A stretch of 64,000 bases of DNA from Dinoroseobacter sp. (GCA_030066795.1 JASJAW010000037.1:1-64000), one strand, 5' to 3'. Positions 43,710 to 52,538 are shown, counted from the first letter of the stretch. The notes: generated by a model not told the origin, from the letters alone. Numbers and translations are program-made.

Positions 43710-44342
43710 TCATGTGGAGGAGGGGGCATATGGCTCTTCCTGAACGGCGTGGCCCATCACCATCTTGATAAAGAGGCACGGCAGGAACCATTCGAGCCCG
43801 GGACCCAGCGGCAGGAGATTGCTTTCGACAATCAAGGCCGAGATGGTCAGCAGTGTCGCGAGTGGTCGACGCAAGTAAAGCGGCGCAAGAAGCACCGTCC
43901 AAACCGCGAGTTGCAACAGCACGTACCAGATTACCGCGTTGGCAACGGAGCCCCCTAGCAGTGCGGCGGCGACGATTGGGTGGATATGAATGGCGGTAAA
44001 GACACGGACATCCTTCGCTGCGCGAACGATGCGCCCCTCTGCCGGCTTAGGAGGGCTGTGGTAGAACCTCTTGCAGGAGTTCAACATGTTCGCAACCGCG
44101 CCACCGCCGATATCATAGGCAAAGAATACAAGCACCGCCCATTGCCACCACGTAGTGACCGGAGCGTCGTTTAAATAGGCGAAGCATGTGAGCAGAACGG
44201 TAAGTAATGCCGCGCCGCCATAGCCCATCAGGCGCTCAGCCGAAGACGCTCCACTTCCGACAAGAGCATCGGTGGGACCGGTGTAATTCCATTGAATCTG
44301 CGCTCTTTCTTGCTTGCTATAGGATTGGTCGAGTGTGCTCAT
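43710..44342 (-). CDS. Membrane protein, first gene of the TetR-controlled operon
   Basis: 210 residues from ATG 44342; an upstream ATG at 44375 lies within the operator and is disfavoured. It has about five hydrophobic segments, including MGYGGAALLTVLLTCFAYL, WAVLVFFAYDIGGGAVANML and the C-terminal LPLGPGLEWFLPCLFIKMVMGHAV. NSCKRFYHSPPKPAE between segments 2 and 3 is hydrophilic. No family recognised with confidence. It is divergent from the TetR gene and just upstream of the flavodoxin-fold gene. Confidence 0.65.
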   Translation of the reverse strand: MSTLDQSYSKQERAQIQWNYTGPTDALVGSGASSAERLMGYGGAALLTVLLTCFAYLNDAPVTTWWQWAVLVFFAYDIGGGAVANMLNSCKRFYHSPPKPAEGRIVRAAKDVRVFTAIHIHPIVAAALLGGSVANAVIWYVLLQLAVWTVLLAPLYLRRPLATLLTISALIVESNLLPLGPGLEWFLPCLFIKMVMGHAVQEEPYAPSST

Positions 44343-44356
44343 GAGAATCTCTTTTA

Positions 44357-44374
44357 TGACTGAACGGTCAGTCA
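44357..44374. promoter_or_regulatory. TetR operator, copy 1
   Basis: TGACTGAACGGTCAGTCA is an 18-bp palindrome broken by one mismatched pair. It lies 15 bp upstream of the membrane-protein ATG (44342). The flanking sequence ATCTCTTTTA before it is repeated exactly before copy 2, 31 bp away. Confidence 0.8.
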
Positions 44375-44387
44375 AATATCTCTTTTA

Positions 44388-44405
44388 TGACTGGACGTCC
44401 AGTCA
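44388..44405. promoter_or_regulatory. TetR operator, copy 2 (perfect palindrome)
   Basis: TGACTGGACGTCCAGTCA is a perfect 18-bp palindrome, 31 bp from copy 1 start to start. Exact spacing of about three helical turns puts both sites on the same DNA face, so two dimers could bind cooperatively. It lies 42 bp upstream of the TetR ATG (44448). Confidence 0.85.
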
Positions 44406-44447
44406 AAACTGTGGCAGTCAGCCGTTGGCTTGAGAAAGGCGATCACG

Positions 44448-45041
44448 ATGCCAAAGGTCGTTGACCGAGAAGAAATGCAGCACGGCATCTTGGATGCTGC
44501 CATGCAAGTATATGTGAAAAAGGGGTATCACGCGGCAACCATCGCCGATGTGGCAGAGGCTGCAGGCCTCGGAAAGGGGACGCTCTACCTCTATTTCAAG
44601 AATAAGGACGCGATCGCGATCGCCATGGTGGAACGACACTTCAAGGGCATGGAAGGCCGGTTCATGGCAGCGGAGATGCCTCAGACATTGGACGCCTTCG
44701 CTCGCGGCCTGACGCAAACAATGAACATCCCAGACGAGCATGCGCGGTTCATTCGCGTGTTTTTCGAGGTGTTCGGGCCAAGCTTCGCGTCAGACGCCTT
44801 CAGCGACAAAGTGGCAGACTTCTTTGACCGTTTGGGGAAACACTACGCGGCCCAGGTTGCGCATTTGCAGTCTGTCGGTGAGATCCGGGAGGACGCTGAC
44901 GCGTCTAAGCTGGGCAGGGCGCTCGCAGGGCTTGTGGATGGAATGATCCTCCACAAAGGCTTGTTCAGCATTTCATCCGCGCGCTATGGCGCAATGCGTC
45001 GTGAGGCAATTGACATGTTCATGCGAGGGTTAGCGGTCTAG
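44448..45041 (+). CDS. TetR-family regulator with tandem operators
   Basis: 197 residues from ATG 44448. The DNA-binding part is KKGYHAATIADVAEAAGLGKGTLYLYFKNKDAIAIAM with the usual Y-L-Y-F sequence. The ligand domain is compatible with a hydrophobic inducer but has no diagnostic motif. Divergent from the membrane-protein/flavodoxin/NmrA operon, with two palindromes in between, so it should repress both directions until an electrophile or similar inducer binds. Confidence 0.9.
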   Translation: MPKVVDREEMQHGILDAAMQVYVKKGYHAATIADVAEAAGLGKGTLYLYFKNKDAIAIAMVERHFKGMEGRFMAAEMPQTLDAFARGLTQTMNIPDEHARFIRVFFEVFGPSFASDAFSDKVADFFDRLGKHYAAQVAHLQSVGEIREDADASKLGRALAGLVDGMILHKGLFSISSARYGAMRREAIDMFMRGLAV

Positions 45042-45180
45042 TTGAGATCGTGATCTTACTGCGGCTCCTGCCGTAGACCCGCCGCATTGGTTTGATTGAT
45101 GCACGGCGCCCCCGCATCGCCTCCCGGTTCTCTGTATCGCGCTCGCCAGGCAGGAAGTCCCTAGCGGGCACAGACTTCCG

Positions 45181-45207
45181 CGCAGAACAACTCCGCCGCG
45201 TTCTGCG
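45181..45207. terminator. Hairpin between convergent tetR and DUF938 genes
   Basis: CGCAGAAC at 45181-45188 pairs perfectly with GTTCTGCG at 45200-45207. It lies in the 200-bp gap between convergent genes. No U-run follows, so termination is only inferred from position. Confidence 0.4.
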
Positions 45208-45241
45208 TGATCGATCCCAACAGGGAAGCTTAGGTTTGCAC

Positions 45242-45880
45242 TCATGGTGCGGCGAAGGTCAGAAGAAGATTGTTCGCGGGCATCGCGTCCCTTGCCATCA
45301 GCGTGAGACCGACCCCAAGAGCCACATCGGATACGGTCTCTACCGATTTGTATCCGATTGCTGGATCGCGGGCACGCAAGGAAGTATCGAACACGCGATC
45401 ACCGTCGGAGGCATACGAAGTCCCGCGCAGAAACGGACCATATACAATCATTCGCCCGCTTTCACTCAGCGCTGCGCGGGCCTCTTCAAAGAGCCGCGCA
45501 ACGAACGGCTCTGGAATAAGATGGAGCAGATTTATGGCAAGAACTGCCTGCATACGCCCGCTTTCGACTTGCCACGGAGCAGCGATGTCAATTTCCAACG
45601 GCTCGGCAAAGTTTTTCAAGCCGCTTTCCCTCCGCCATGCGGCAATACTTCTGCGCTGGCCGGGATCGACGTCCGAAGGCAGCCAGGTCAGCGCCGGGAA
45701 TGCCGCCGCAAAAGCTGCAGCATGCTGGCCTGTGCCGCTCGCCACTTCCAAAACGCACCCTTGTGCTGGTAACCGGGCCCGTAGGGCCGCGATCAAGGGG
45801 CTGGCGTTCCGCAAAGCCGCCGGCGCGGTTCGGCGACCATCCGGGGTTTTATGTGCTTCTTGAACGATATGTCGTGCCAT
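45242..45880 (-). CDS. DUF938 SAM-dependent methyltransferase-like protein
   Basis: 212 residues from ATG 45880; the ATG 30 bp upstream is less likely because family members begin close to the sequence ending in RRTAPAALRNASPLIAAL. The SAM motif I is VLEVASGTGQHAAAFAAAFP, with WLPSDVDPGQRRSIAAW and LLHLIPEPFVARLFEEA as in DUF938 proteins. Substrate unknown. It is a single-gene unit convergent with the TetR gene. Confidence 0.85.
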   Translation of the reverse strand: MARHIVQEAHKTPDGRRTAPAALRNASPLIAALRARLPAQGCVLEVASGTGQHAAAFAAAFPALTWLPSDVDPGQRRSIAAWRRESGLKNFAEPLEIDIAAPWQVESGRMQAVLAINLLHLIPEPFVARLFEEARAALSESGRMIVYGPFLRGTSYASDGDRVFDTSLRARDPAIGYKSVETVSDVALGVGLTLMARDAMPANNLLLTFAAP

Positions 45881-46394
45881 CGAGAAATGCTGCCAGTCGA
45901 GGACGGTCACGTCCAGCCGTCATATGCTCAACTGCACGGCTCCTCCCTGGGATTCTTGGGAAGCCACACGCAGCTCTTCCGGCGCAAGTGCAGCGCATTT
46001 TCCAGCAACTTGTCATAAAGCCCTCTCGCCGATGCCGCGCATGGCAGAAACTAGAAGATCCCTTCAGCTTTTAAGGCTGGTCGAACCAATGATCGCTCGG
46101 CGTTGTTTGCTGGCTTTCTGAGCTCAGTCATCAATATGCGCTGTGCCCGCAAAACGGATTCCCGCGCAGAAAAGACTTGGGCTAAGGAATTCGAGCGCGC
46201 TCAAAAGTGCGGATCGCGCATCGGTAAAGGAAAGGCCTATAGGTTTTTCCGATTAATGCACCTCACCTGACAGGATTGCATCCGTCGCGAGGCAAACACA
46301 TCTGCGCATTGAAAAGCTCAGAAGGCGATCCTGAGAACGGATGCAGCGCAATCGCCTACTAGCACCTTAACGTTAGCCTAAAGGGAGCAGGGCA
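45881..46394. other. Intergenic region, no gene recognised
   Basis: About 510 bp. Short frames here have no coding signature or homology I recognise. The right part must carry the promoter of the small coiled-coil gene. No repeat of the dispersed family noticed. Confidence 0.4.
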
Positions 46395-46619
46395 ATGAAC
46401 ATGCAGGTGACCAGCAAACTCGCAAAACAGGGATCCCGGTTGGTTGCGATCGGTGAAAGACTCCGCGGACTGGAAGAGCGGATTGAACGAGTCGAACAGA
46501 GAGCTGAACCCGACCGGCTCGTACTGCAGAGATTGAAACGCGAAAAGCAGCGGCTCAAAGACGAGATGCATTGCCATGAATCCCTGCTGCGCACCCTATC
46601 GCGTGGTTTACCGGCCTAG
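46395..46619 (+). CDS. Small coiled-coil protein, DUF465/YdcH-like
   Basis: 74 residues with AAGGGAGCAGGG upstream of the ATG. Heptad-rich sequence (IGERLRGLEERIERVEQRA) and the segment LKREKQRLKDEMH match the DUF465 (YdcH) pattern, in which a paired coil is joined by a short turn. Likely cytoplasmic, helical and dimeric. Function unknown. It stands alone between two stretches without recognised genes. Confidence 0.65.
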   Translation: MNMQVTSKLAKQGSRLVAIGERLRGLEERIERVEQRAEPDRLVLQRLKREKQRLKDEMHCHESLLRTLSRGLPA

Positions 46620-46809
46620 TGGCTCCCCGAAAGTGATTGCGCCACGAGAGCTGGCCTATCGTAATATTCAGTCTTGAAAGTTTGGGAAAGACTACATCAC
46701 TGCGAGGAGCAGTTTTGTCCGAAGGCTTCCATGCGGTCCGGGGTTTATGGTCCTATTTCCGCCTAATTGATTGCGTAGGGTCGGACGGTGACACAAACCG
46801 GATTACCCA

Positions 46810-47031
46810 ATGGTGGGCCACCGCTTAAAAACAAAGGTTAATGCTCCTCCGAAGCGACGTTGCCATCGCTGCGAAGGCACAGGCCGCGCGCAATGCCAGG
46901 TCTGCAACGGTTCCGGGTACGTTTTCACGAGGACTGATCTTCAGGGAAACCAACGGCGGGACCGGTGCGACGGGTGTTTTGGTACAAAGTCGTACAGATG
47001 CTCATATTGCGGGGGCGAGGGCTTTTCATAG
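46810..47031 (+). CDS. Orphan DnaJ-type zinc-finger protein
   Basis: 73 residues made almost wholly of the cysteine-rich domain of DnaJ: four Cys-rich motifs CHRCEGTG, CQVCNGSG, CDGCFGTK and CSYCGGEG, the CxxCxGxG pattern (third one altered in its last residues). Two zinc ions should be bound. No J domain and no substrate-binding C-terminal domain are present, and no dnaK or dnaJ lies nearby. Similar short proteins could act as holdases or assembly factors. The start has no good Shine-Dalgarno, so translation is less certain. Confidence 0.65.
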   Translation: MVGHRLKTKVNAPPKRRCHRCEGTGRAQCQVCNGSGYVFTRTDLQGNQRRDRCDGCFGTKSYRCSYCGGEGFS

Positions 47032-47500
47032 CCGGGTCAGCACACCGTTTCCAATGCGTCCGTGGGACGGCAATTCGTACCGTACCACCAACAAAAGAAT
47101 TGACGCGCCAAACTCGGATTTGAGCTTTTGCGAAACATCTGGCTGACCGGGTGAGCTAGTCCCTACGCTGGGGGACGGAGCCGAGAGTCACATAGGGCGC
47201 GTGGCCATCCGCACATCGAACGCGACACGACAGTTTACTTGTTCGGGTTTTTTCATAAGCTTTGGAAGGCATGATACCGAACAGATCCTTCGCGGGAGAA
47301 ACCAACGATATGTTGCCCTTGGTTGCCCAGTTCCCGCCCGTGACTCCTGCTGCGGCGTGTCACCTGTCACACAATGCGGCAGATGTCCCCGCGAGCATCG
47401 CGCGTAATTCGCCGACCTTTGCCAGCGAGAGGAGAAGATCCTCGAGCTGTTAGCCCTCCGCAAATGAACTATGAGAAAACCCTGTGAATTGGAAGCAAGC
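47032..47500. other. Intergenic region, no gene recognised
   Basis: About 470 bp. Overlapping short frames occur on both strands, none with a recognised domain. The sequence near 47420-47466 would encode a helical tail (EEKILELLALRK) in one frame, which may be the end of a decayed gene. The promoter of the secreted phosphatase gene must lie near the right end. Confidence 0.35.
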
Positions 47501-49207
47501 ATGAGTAGCCCCTTACCAGCCCTGGCTGCACTGTTCCTCGCGGTAGTTCCGGCCACAACGCTTGCTCAGGAAAAGCCGCGCTTGGTACTGCAAATCACCG
47601 TTGATGCTCTGCGTGGTGACCTGCCGACGAGATACTATGGTAATTTGAGTGATGGTGGGCTCAGGTACCTGCTCGATAAGGGCGTCCACTTCGTCGACGC
47701 TCATCACTGTCACGCAAACACAGAAACCGTGGTGGGGCATGCGACACTGGCGACCGGCGCCAAGCCGTCGGCCCATGGCATGGTCGGAAACATCTGGTTC
47801 GACCGTGTTCTTGGCCGGGTGGTGTACAATATCGAAGACGACGCGGCCCCGCTTCTGGGCGAAGGTGCAGGTGTCGATGCCGATACCGAGATCGACCCGA
47901 CCCAAGCCGCTGCCGGCACAGATGGGCGATCACCGCGTGCACTGCTGGTGACGACCTTTTCCGATGAACTCAACGCCAATACGGTTGGCCGCGCAAAGGC
48001 CTTTGGGGTTTCGATCAAGGATCGCGGCGCGGTAACAATGGCGGGGCAAAGTGGAAAGGCCTTCTGGTTTTCAAAGGCCAAAAGCCGGTTTGTGACAAGT
48101 TCGTACTACTACGAGGCCTACCCTGAGTGGGTGAATGCGTGGAACGAAAAAGCGCTCCCTGAAACCTTTGCCGGCACAACTTGGGAGCTGATGAAGCCGC
48201 AAGAGAGCTACTTGTTTTCTGACCGCGATAACCAGCCTTGGGAGACTGACCTAGGCGGTTTTGGGATTACATTTCCCCATCCGTACACAACGTCGCAAGG
48301 CGCTTTCGATCCTCTGGAGAACCCCTATTTCACGACGTTTTTGACAATTAGCCCGGCGGGTGATGATTTGACTGCGAGTTTTGCCAAGGCGTTGATGGAC
48401 GCAGAAGAACTTGGTCAGGACGACGTTGCCGATTTCCTTTCGATTAGCTTTTCATCTATCGACTACACGGGCCACATTTTTGGTCCGTCGAGCCTGGAAT
48501 CCGAGGACACGCTTTATCGACTGGATCAAACACTGGCGGATTTGTTCTCCTTCGTAGACGACAGGATCGGTTTGGACCGGACCCTTATCGTGCTCTCCGC
48601 AGATCATGGCACCACGGATGCGCCGGGGTTCCTTGAAACTGTCGGCATCCAGACCGGTCTCGTTGCCCCAGATACATGGGACCCGGCGGATCAGATCGCT
48701 CGCCTGAAAGCTCGGTTCGGGATCTCCGGTCCTTTGCTTGCTGGATATAATCACCCTTATCTTAATATTGCGCCGGAAGTTCTTGAGGTGCCCGATATAG
48801 ACCTGTCGGAACTGGAAGCTGCCATCGCCAATGAATTGCTGACTTTCCCCGATGTCGCTTACGCAATTCCAAGCACAGCAATTGAAGCGAACCTGCTCCC
48901 GGACACCGAAATCATGACCCTGATACGGAACAACTACCACCCGGCCCGGTCAGGCAACATCTACGTCGTGTTCAAGCCGGGATGGTTTATCAACGACTTT
49001 GATGGACTCTCGGTGACTGCTACGCACGGATCCCCATGGCGGGGTGACACTCATGTTCCAATCATTTTCGCGGGCCAGGGCATAGAAGGGCAGAAGGTGG
49101 CACGCAGAGTGTGCACAACCTCAATTGCCACGACTTTGTCAGCTCTCTTGGGAACTGCACGGCCGAATGGGGCCAGCGGCGAGGTTTTGAAAGAGCTGAT
49201 AGACTAG
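47501..49207 (+). CDS. Secreted alkaline-phosphatase-superfamily enzyme (PafA-like)
   Basis: 568 residues from ATG 47501, chosen because a signal peptide follows (ALAALFLAVVPATTLA-QE). The metal and nucleophile region is LVLQITVDALRGDLPTRYY with ... ANTETVVGHATLATGAKPSAHGMVGN, in which the Thr of TVVGHATL acts as nucleophile in PafA-type phosphatases. Later metal ligands are in SFSSIDYTGHIFGPSS and LSADHGTTDAPG. It should hydrolyse phosphate mono- or diesters in the periplasm. Monocistronic; substrate class not certain. Confidence 0.86.
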   Translation: MSSPLPALAALFLAVVPATTLAQEKPRLVLQITVDALRGDLPTRYYGNLSDGGLRYLLDKGVHFVDAHHCHANTETVVGHATLATGAKPSAHGMVGNIWFDRVLGRVVYNIEDDAAPLLGEGAGVDADTEIDPTQAAAGTDGRSPRALLVTTFSDELNANTVGRAKAFGVSIKDRGAVTMAGQSGKAFWFSKAKSRFVTSSYYYEAYPEWVNAWNEKALPETFAGTTWELMKPQESYLFSDRDNQPWETDLGGFGITFPHPYTTSQGAFDPLENPYFTTFLTISPAGDDLTASFAKALMDAEELGQDDVADFLSISFSSIDYTGHIFGPSSLESEDTLYRLDQTLADLFSFVDDRIGLDRTLIVLSADHGTTDAPGFLETVGIQTGLVAPDTWDPADQIARLKARFGISGPLLAGYNHPYLNIAPEVLEVPDIDLSELEAAIANELLTFPDVAYAIPSTAIEANLLPDTEIMTLIRNNYHPARSGNIYVVFKPGWFINDFDGLSVTATHGSPWRGDTHVPIIFAGQGIEGQKVARRVCTTSIATTLSALLGTARPNGASGEVLKELID

Positions 49208-49446
49208 CAAACTTTGGCTGCTGGTTTTGCGGATGGGATGACCATGCGTCACAGGCAAAAAGAGCCACCTTGCCTTAGCAGGACTCTGGCAACTCTTGTG
49301 ACAGTCCACAAAAATTTCATGTCCAATTGAGGCGACTAATGTCCTCGCGGCAGCGGTCGGAGGTTTTACACTGGACAACAACAGGCATGAACGACGTTTG
49401 TATCCCAGCTGGTCTCAGAAACAGGCAGCGTGGAGAGTGCGGCGCC

Positions 49447-49908
49447 TCATTTCTTCAAATTCTTGACGACTGCCGTCGCGATTGCACCAATTGCACCAGA
49501 CCCGACAAGTCCGAGCGGGTCGCGCGCCATGCGACGCACGCTGTCAGCAAGTTCCCTTGCTTCGTCGGTCGCGTCCTTGATCTCGGCTTCCAGGTCTTCA
49601 AGCGCCAGATCCCGAACCTCCGCCACCGGGGCGACATCTGCCTCGGCATTCGTGTTGGTCGCGATGGACACGAGGATTGCTGCGATCGCAAGGTTGACGA
49701 TTGCTACAATAAGGGCGGCGGCCGCCGGAGAGACCACGGTGGAAAGGGCGAGATAGCCCGCCGCGTTCAACATCAGAAGGCCCACGCCGCCAGCGACCCC
49801 CGCAGCCGCCATCATGCCTGTCTGTCTGCGCAGAACAGCAAGACGTCGTTGCGCGATCAGGCGTTCAGAACGGACGATAATCGAGATATTTCGGCTGATC
49901 CGGTTCAT
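49447..49908 (-). CDS. Phage-holin-like / DUF1469 membrane protein
   Basis: 153 residues with two hydrophobic segments (AAAGVAGGVGLLMLNAAGYLA and SPAAAALIVAIVNLAIAAILVSIA) and an acidic helical tail (VRDLALEDLEAEIKDATDEA) ending in a hydrophobic patch. This is the layout of the Phage_holin_3_6 / DUF1469 group (YqjE-like), usually chromosomal and not phage-linked. AGGA lies 9 bp before the ATG. It is the last gene of a leftward run with a DUF883-like protein and AI-2E transporter. Confidence 0.7.
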   Translation of the reverse strand: MNRISRNISIIVRSERLIAQRRLAVLRRQTGMMAAAGVAGGVGLLMLNAAGYLALSTVVSPAAAALIVAIVNLAIAAILVSIATNTNAEADVAPVAEVRDLALEDLEAEIKDATDEARELADSVRRMARDPLGLVGSGAIGAIATAVVKNLKK

Positions 49909-49921
49909 TTATGGAGTCCTT

Positions 49922-50176
49922 TCATCGCGCGCGGCCAACGACATATCCGACCAAGAATACCGCCAGAAGAGTGAGCATAGGTTTTTCAGTGGCGAAGTTC
50001 TCGAGTTCTTGAACAAGGTCTTTCACCATGTCCTCCGACAGCTCGAGTTTGGACCGAATGTCTTGTTCGTCTTCCGCTACTGGCTCGGGGGCGGCCTCGG
50101 CAACAGCGCTGTTGGCTGCCAGTTGTGCTTTCAGCTCTGCCAACTCGGCTTCGAGTTCTGCTTTCGTTGCCATCAT
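49922..50176 (-). CDS. DUF883/YqjD-like small membrane-anchored protein
   Basis: 84 residues: a long acidic helical part (TKAELEAELAELKAQLAAN ... LSEDMVKDLVQELENFATEKP) and a single C-terminal membrane segment (LTLLAVFLVGYVVGRAR) with small-residue spacing, like YqjD/ElaB proteins that tether ribosomes or act in stress. AAGG precedes the start. Lies between the holin-like gene (14-bp gap) and the AI-2E gene, so all are one transcript. Confidence 0.65.
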   Translation of the reverse strand: MMATKAELEAELAELKAQLAANSAVAEAAPEPVAEDEQDIRSKLELSEDMVKDLVQELENFATEKPMLTLLAVFLVGYVVGRAR

Positions 50177-50187
50177 TCTAACCTTTC

Positions 50188-51279
50188 CTAGACGGCTGGC
50201 CGGCGCTTTGTCCGGCTTGAAGACTTTCCCAGCGACGTATCCTGACTCTCGTTAGGAGGCGGGTGATCATCCTCCATGGACCGAAGATTGCCGTCGCCCG
50301 ACATCAAAACGGCGGCCCATCGTGCGCCAGGAACATGCGAAAGCACAATCATGGCGCAAACGGTTAGCGGTACGCTCAGGAAGGCCCCTGAAATCCCCCA
50401 GATCGTGCTCCAGAGCGTTAATGCCAGTATCACCATAAGCGGGGAAAGGTTCAGTGACTTTCCGGTCAAAGACGGTTCCACGATGTTGCCGATGACAAAC
50501 TGGACCACCCCGCATCCCAACGCGATGATCAGGAAGGGTGTCAGTGTTTCGAATTGTACAAGTGCCACAATCGACGGGAAGACGACGCCAAGGATGGACC
50601 CGATCGTTGGGATGAAATTGAGCGCAAAAGCAAGCACGCCCCAAGTCTCAGCAAAGTCTAATCCGACGAGCCGCATCACTACGTAACTGAAGAGGCCTGT
50701 CAGGGCGCTGACGAGGGTTTTTATCCCGACATAGCGCTGCAGACCCAGCGAAATGCTTCGGACTGCCTTTGACATCTCATCCCCAAGCTCGGGATCCGGC
50801 GCGGCAATGGCGACTTTCGCTTTCATGGGGTGGCGCTCAAGCATCATGAAAGGGATGTACAAAAGCACCAGAAAGACGCCGCTTAAGAAACTGCCGGCCG
50901 TGTTCACCGTGCTGGTTGCGAAGCTTGAGATGTCGAATTCTGCGATGGCGGTATCTACTGCTTGCGCATTGTCATCGCCGATGACCGCGACGATCTGTGC
51001 GAGGATATCAGCGAAGCGCGCCTGGTAGCGCGGCACTGCTTCTGCGACCTCTTGTGCCTGGCTGGACAGAATCGACAGGATGGCGACGAGACCGAGCAAA
51101 ATCACGCCAAATCCGGCCACATGGGCCAGCCAGACGGGCACCGGTTTTCCCGCGATATGCGCAGCCGCGATCCGATCGATCAAAGCCGTCAATAAAAAGA
51201 AAAGAAGAAGCGCGATTGCGAAGGGCACCAGAAGTCCCCGCCCGAAATAGAGCGCGGCCACAATGATTGCGCCAACCAT
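50188..51279 (-). CDS. AI-2E-family transporter-like membrane protein
   Basis: 363 residues from ATG 51279, with the AI-2E fold: VPFAIALLLFFLLTALI in TM1-2, YVGIKTLVSALTGLFSYVVMRLVG, LNFIPTIGSILGVVFPSIVALVQ and ITLWSTIWGISGAFLSVPLT. The ATG lies inside TM1 without a Shine-Dalgarno, so the real start is probably further up, between the preceding stop codon (51362) and this ATG, possibly a non-ATG codon. The C-terminus is basic (KSSSRTKRRPAV). AI-2E proteins are mostly sodium/proton or small-molecule exporters; true substrate unknown. Confidence 0.83.
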   Translation of the reverse strand: MVGAIIVAALYFGRGLLVPFAIALLLFFLLTALIDRIAAAHIAGKPVPVWLAHVAGFGVILLGLVAILSILSSQAQEVAEAVPRYQARFADILAQIVAVIGDDNAQAVDTAIAEFDISSFATSTVNTAGSFLSGVFLVLLYIPFMMLERHPMKAKVAIAAPDPELGDEMSKAVRSISLGLQRYVGIKTLVSALTGLFSYVVMRLVGLDFAETWGVLAFALNFIPTIGSILGVVFPSIVALVQFETLTPFLIIALGCGVVQFVIGNIVEPSLTGKSLNLSPLMVILALTLWSTIWGISGAFLSVPLTVCAMIVLSHVPGARWAAVLMSGDGNLRSMEDDHPPPNESQDTSLGKSSSRTKRRPAV

Positions 51280-51361
51280 TAAGAAATCGCGCCAGAAAGC
51301 CAGCGTGGCTGTTGGCCTGACGCGCCGGGTTACTTGAACCTCTTCTGAGTTGTCGGTCGGT

Positions 51362-51601
51362 TCAGTCAGCTTCTTTTCTCATCCGGTCATAGGCGGCTTT
51401 CATCTTCAGCCCCAAGTCGCGGGCCGCCTCGCCAACTTCTTCTGCAGACTTGTCAAACTCAGCGCGAGTCAGGAACTTGTCCCATTCATCGGTGAGCTCT
51501 TGCCACTCGTCCTCTGCCTCTTTGCTGGCCAGATGAAGCTGCAACTTCAGTTCGTCCCTTCTTTGGGCGAGCTCTTCCATAAGCTTCGTAAGATCGACCA
51601 T
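51362..51601 (-). CDS. Small helical charged protein
   Basis: 79 residues, entirely hydrophilic and helical (LMEELAQRRDELKLQLHLASKEAEDEWQELTDEWDKF), like stress-linked CsbD/YtxH-type small proteins, though no family is certain. GGAGAGC lies 5 bp before the ATG. It leads the leftward run AI-2E, DUF883-like, holin-like. Divergent from the YihY/BrkB gene over a 115-bp promoter region. Confidence 0.6.
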   Translation of the reverse strand: MVDLTKLMEELAQRRDELKLQLHLASKEAEDEWQELTDEWDKFLTRAEFDKSAEEVGEAARDLGLKMKAAYDRMRKEAD

Positions 51602-51716
51602 AACGCTCTCCTATGCGACCGAAAATCTGCGTGGATCTTACAAACTGTTAGCAGACAGATGGAAAATGTATAGTTTTTAAGGGGCTTCTAGGAGATCGTT
51701 AGTGAAGGAAGGATCG

Positions 51717-52538
51717 ATGCACCGTTGGGCAACGGCTCTTTGGGAGGCCATTAAGCGATTTGGCGACAGGAACGCCTATTCTTCGAGCGCCCATATCGCC
51801 ATGGCAATGATGCTGGCGATTTTTCCTTTCACCGCGTCTGTAATCTCTTTGGCGAGTATCCTGGCTGCCGACGTTGATCCACAAACCATCGTTGATTTAA
51901 TCTTTGGCACGTGGCCGGACGCTGTCGCTCAACCTGTCCTGAACGAGATTCAGGCTGTCGCCAAACAGAGTACCAGCGGAACGCTCACAGTAGGTCTCTT
52001 GTTGGCGTTTTTCTTTGCATCCAATGGGGTAAATGCAATCCGCTTAGCCATTACCGAAGCCTATCACGACACGGATGATCGTCCGATCTGGACGACGCGG
52101 TTGTTGAGCCTTGCCTTCGTGTTGGCTGGCAGCGTTTTGCTGGTAACGGTGTCAACGCTTCAGGTTGGTTTACCGATTTACCTCAAGCATGTCGGAGGTG
52201 AAACCTTGTCAGGCATGGCAGGACTTCTTCTGAGTGACACCTACAGGGCGTTGGTGACGCTTTTGCTGCTGACCTTTGTCGTACTGGCGTGTCATCGGTG
52301 GCTGCCCGGTCATGCACAGCCTTTTCGCGTCCTGCTGCCGGGCGTAGCGTTGACGCTGATCCTTTGGGTGATCGCGGGATACGGGTTTTCCTACTACCTC
52401 GCCAACCTCGCAGACTACAGCGTAACTTATGCCGGCCTCGCCGGAGTGATGGCGACGCTGATCTTTCTCAACCTCATGGCTGCGATTTTTATTCTCGGAG
52501 CTGAATTCAATGGTCGCCTCAAAGAGATACCAAAGTAA
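51717..52538 (+). CDS. YihY/BrkB-family membrane protein
   Basis: 273 residues from ATG 51717, chosen over GTG 51702 because AAGGAAGGA lies 5 bp upstream. About six membrane segments with YihY/UPF0761 features: MAMMLAIFPFTASVISL, FFASNGVNAIRLAITEAYH, RPIWTTRLLSLAFVLAG, and the C-terminal YAGLAGVMATLIFLNLMAAIFILGAEFN. Function unproven (BrkB was misnamed as serum resistance). Positioned next to MscS, suggesting envelope or osmotic stress control. Confidence 0.85.
   Translation: MHRWATALWEAIKRFGDRNAYSSSAHIAMAMMLAIFPFTASVISLASILAADVDPQTIVDLIFGTWPDAVAQPVLNEIQAVAKQSTSGTLTVGLLLAFFFASNGVNAIRLAITEAYHDTDDRPIWTTRLLSLAFVLAGSVLLVTVSTLQVGLPIYLKHVGGETLSGMAGLLLSDTYRALVTLLLLTFVVLACHRWLPGHAQPFRVLLPGVALTLILWVIAGYGFSYYLANLADYSVTYAGLAGVMATLIFLNLMAAIFILGAEFNGRLKEIPK

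Noticed and set aside
47188-47453. Short frames between the zinc-finger and phosphatase genes
   Set aside because: Composition and overlap on both strands suggest chance frames; no family recognised.
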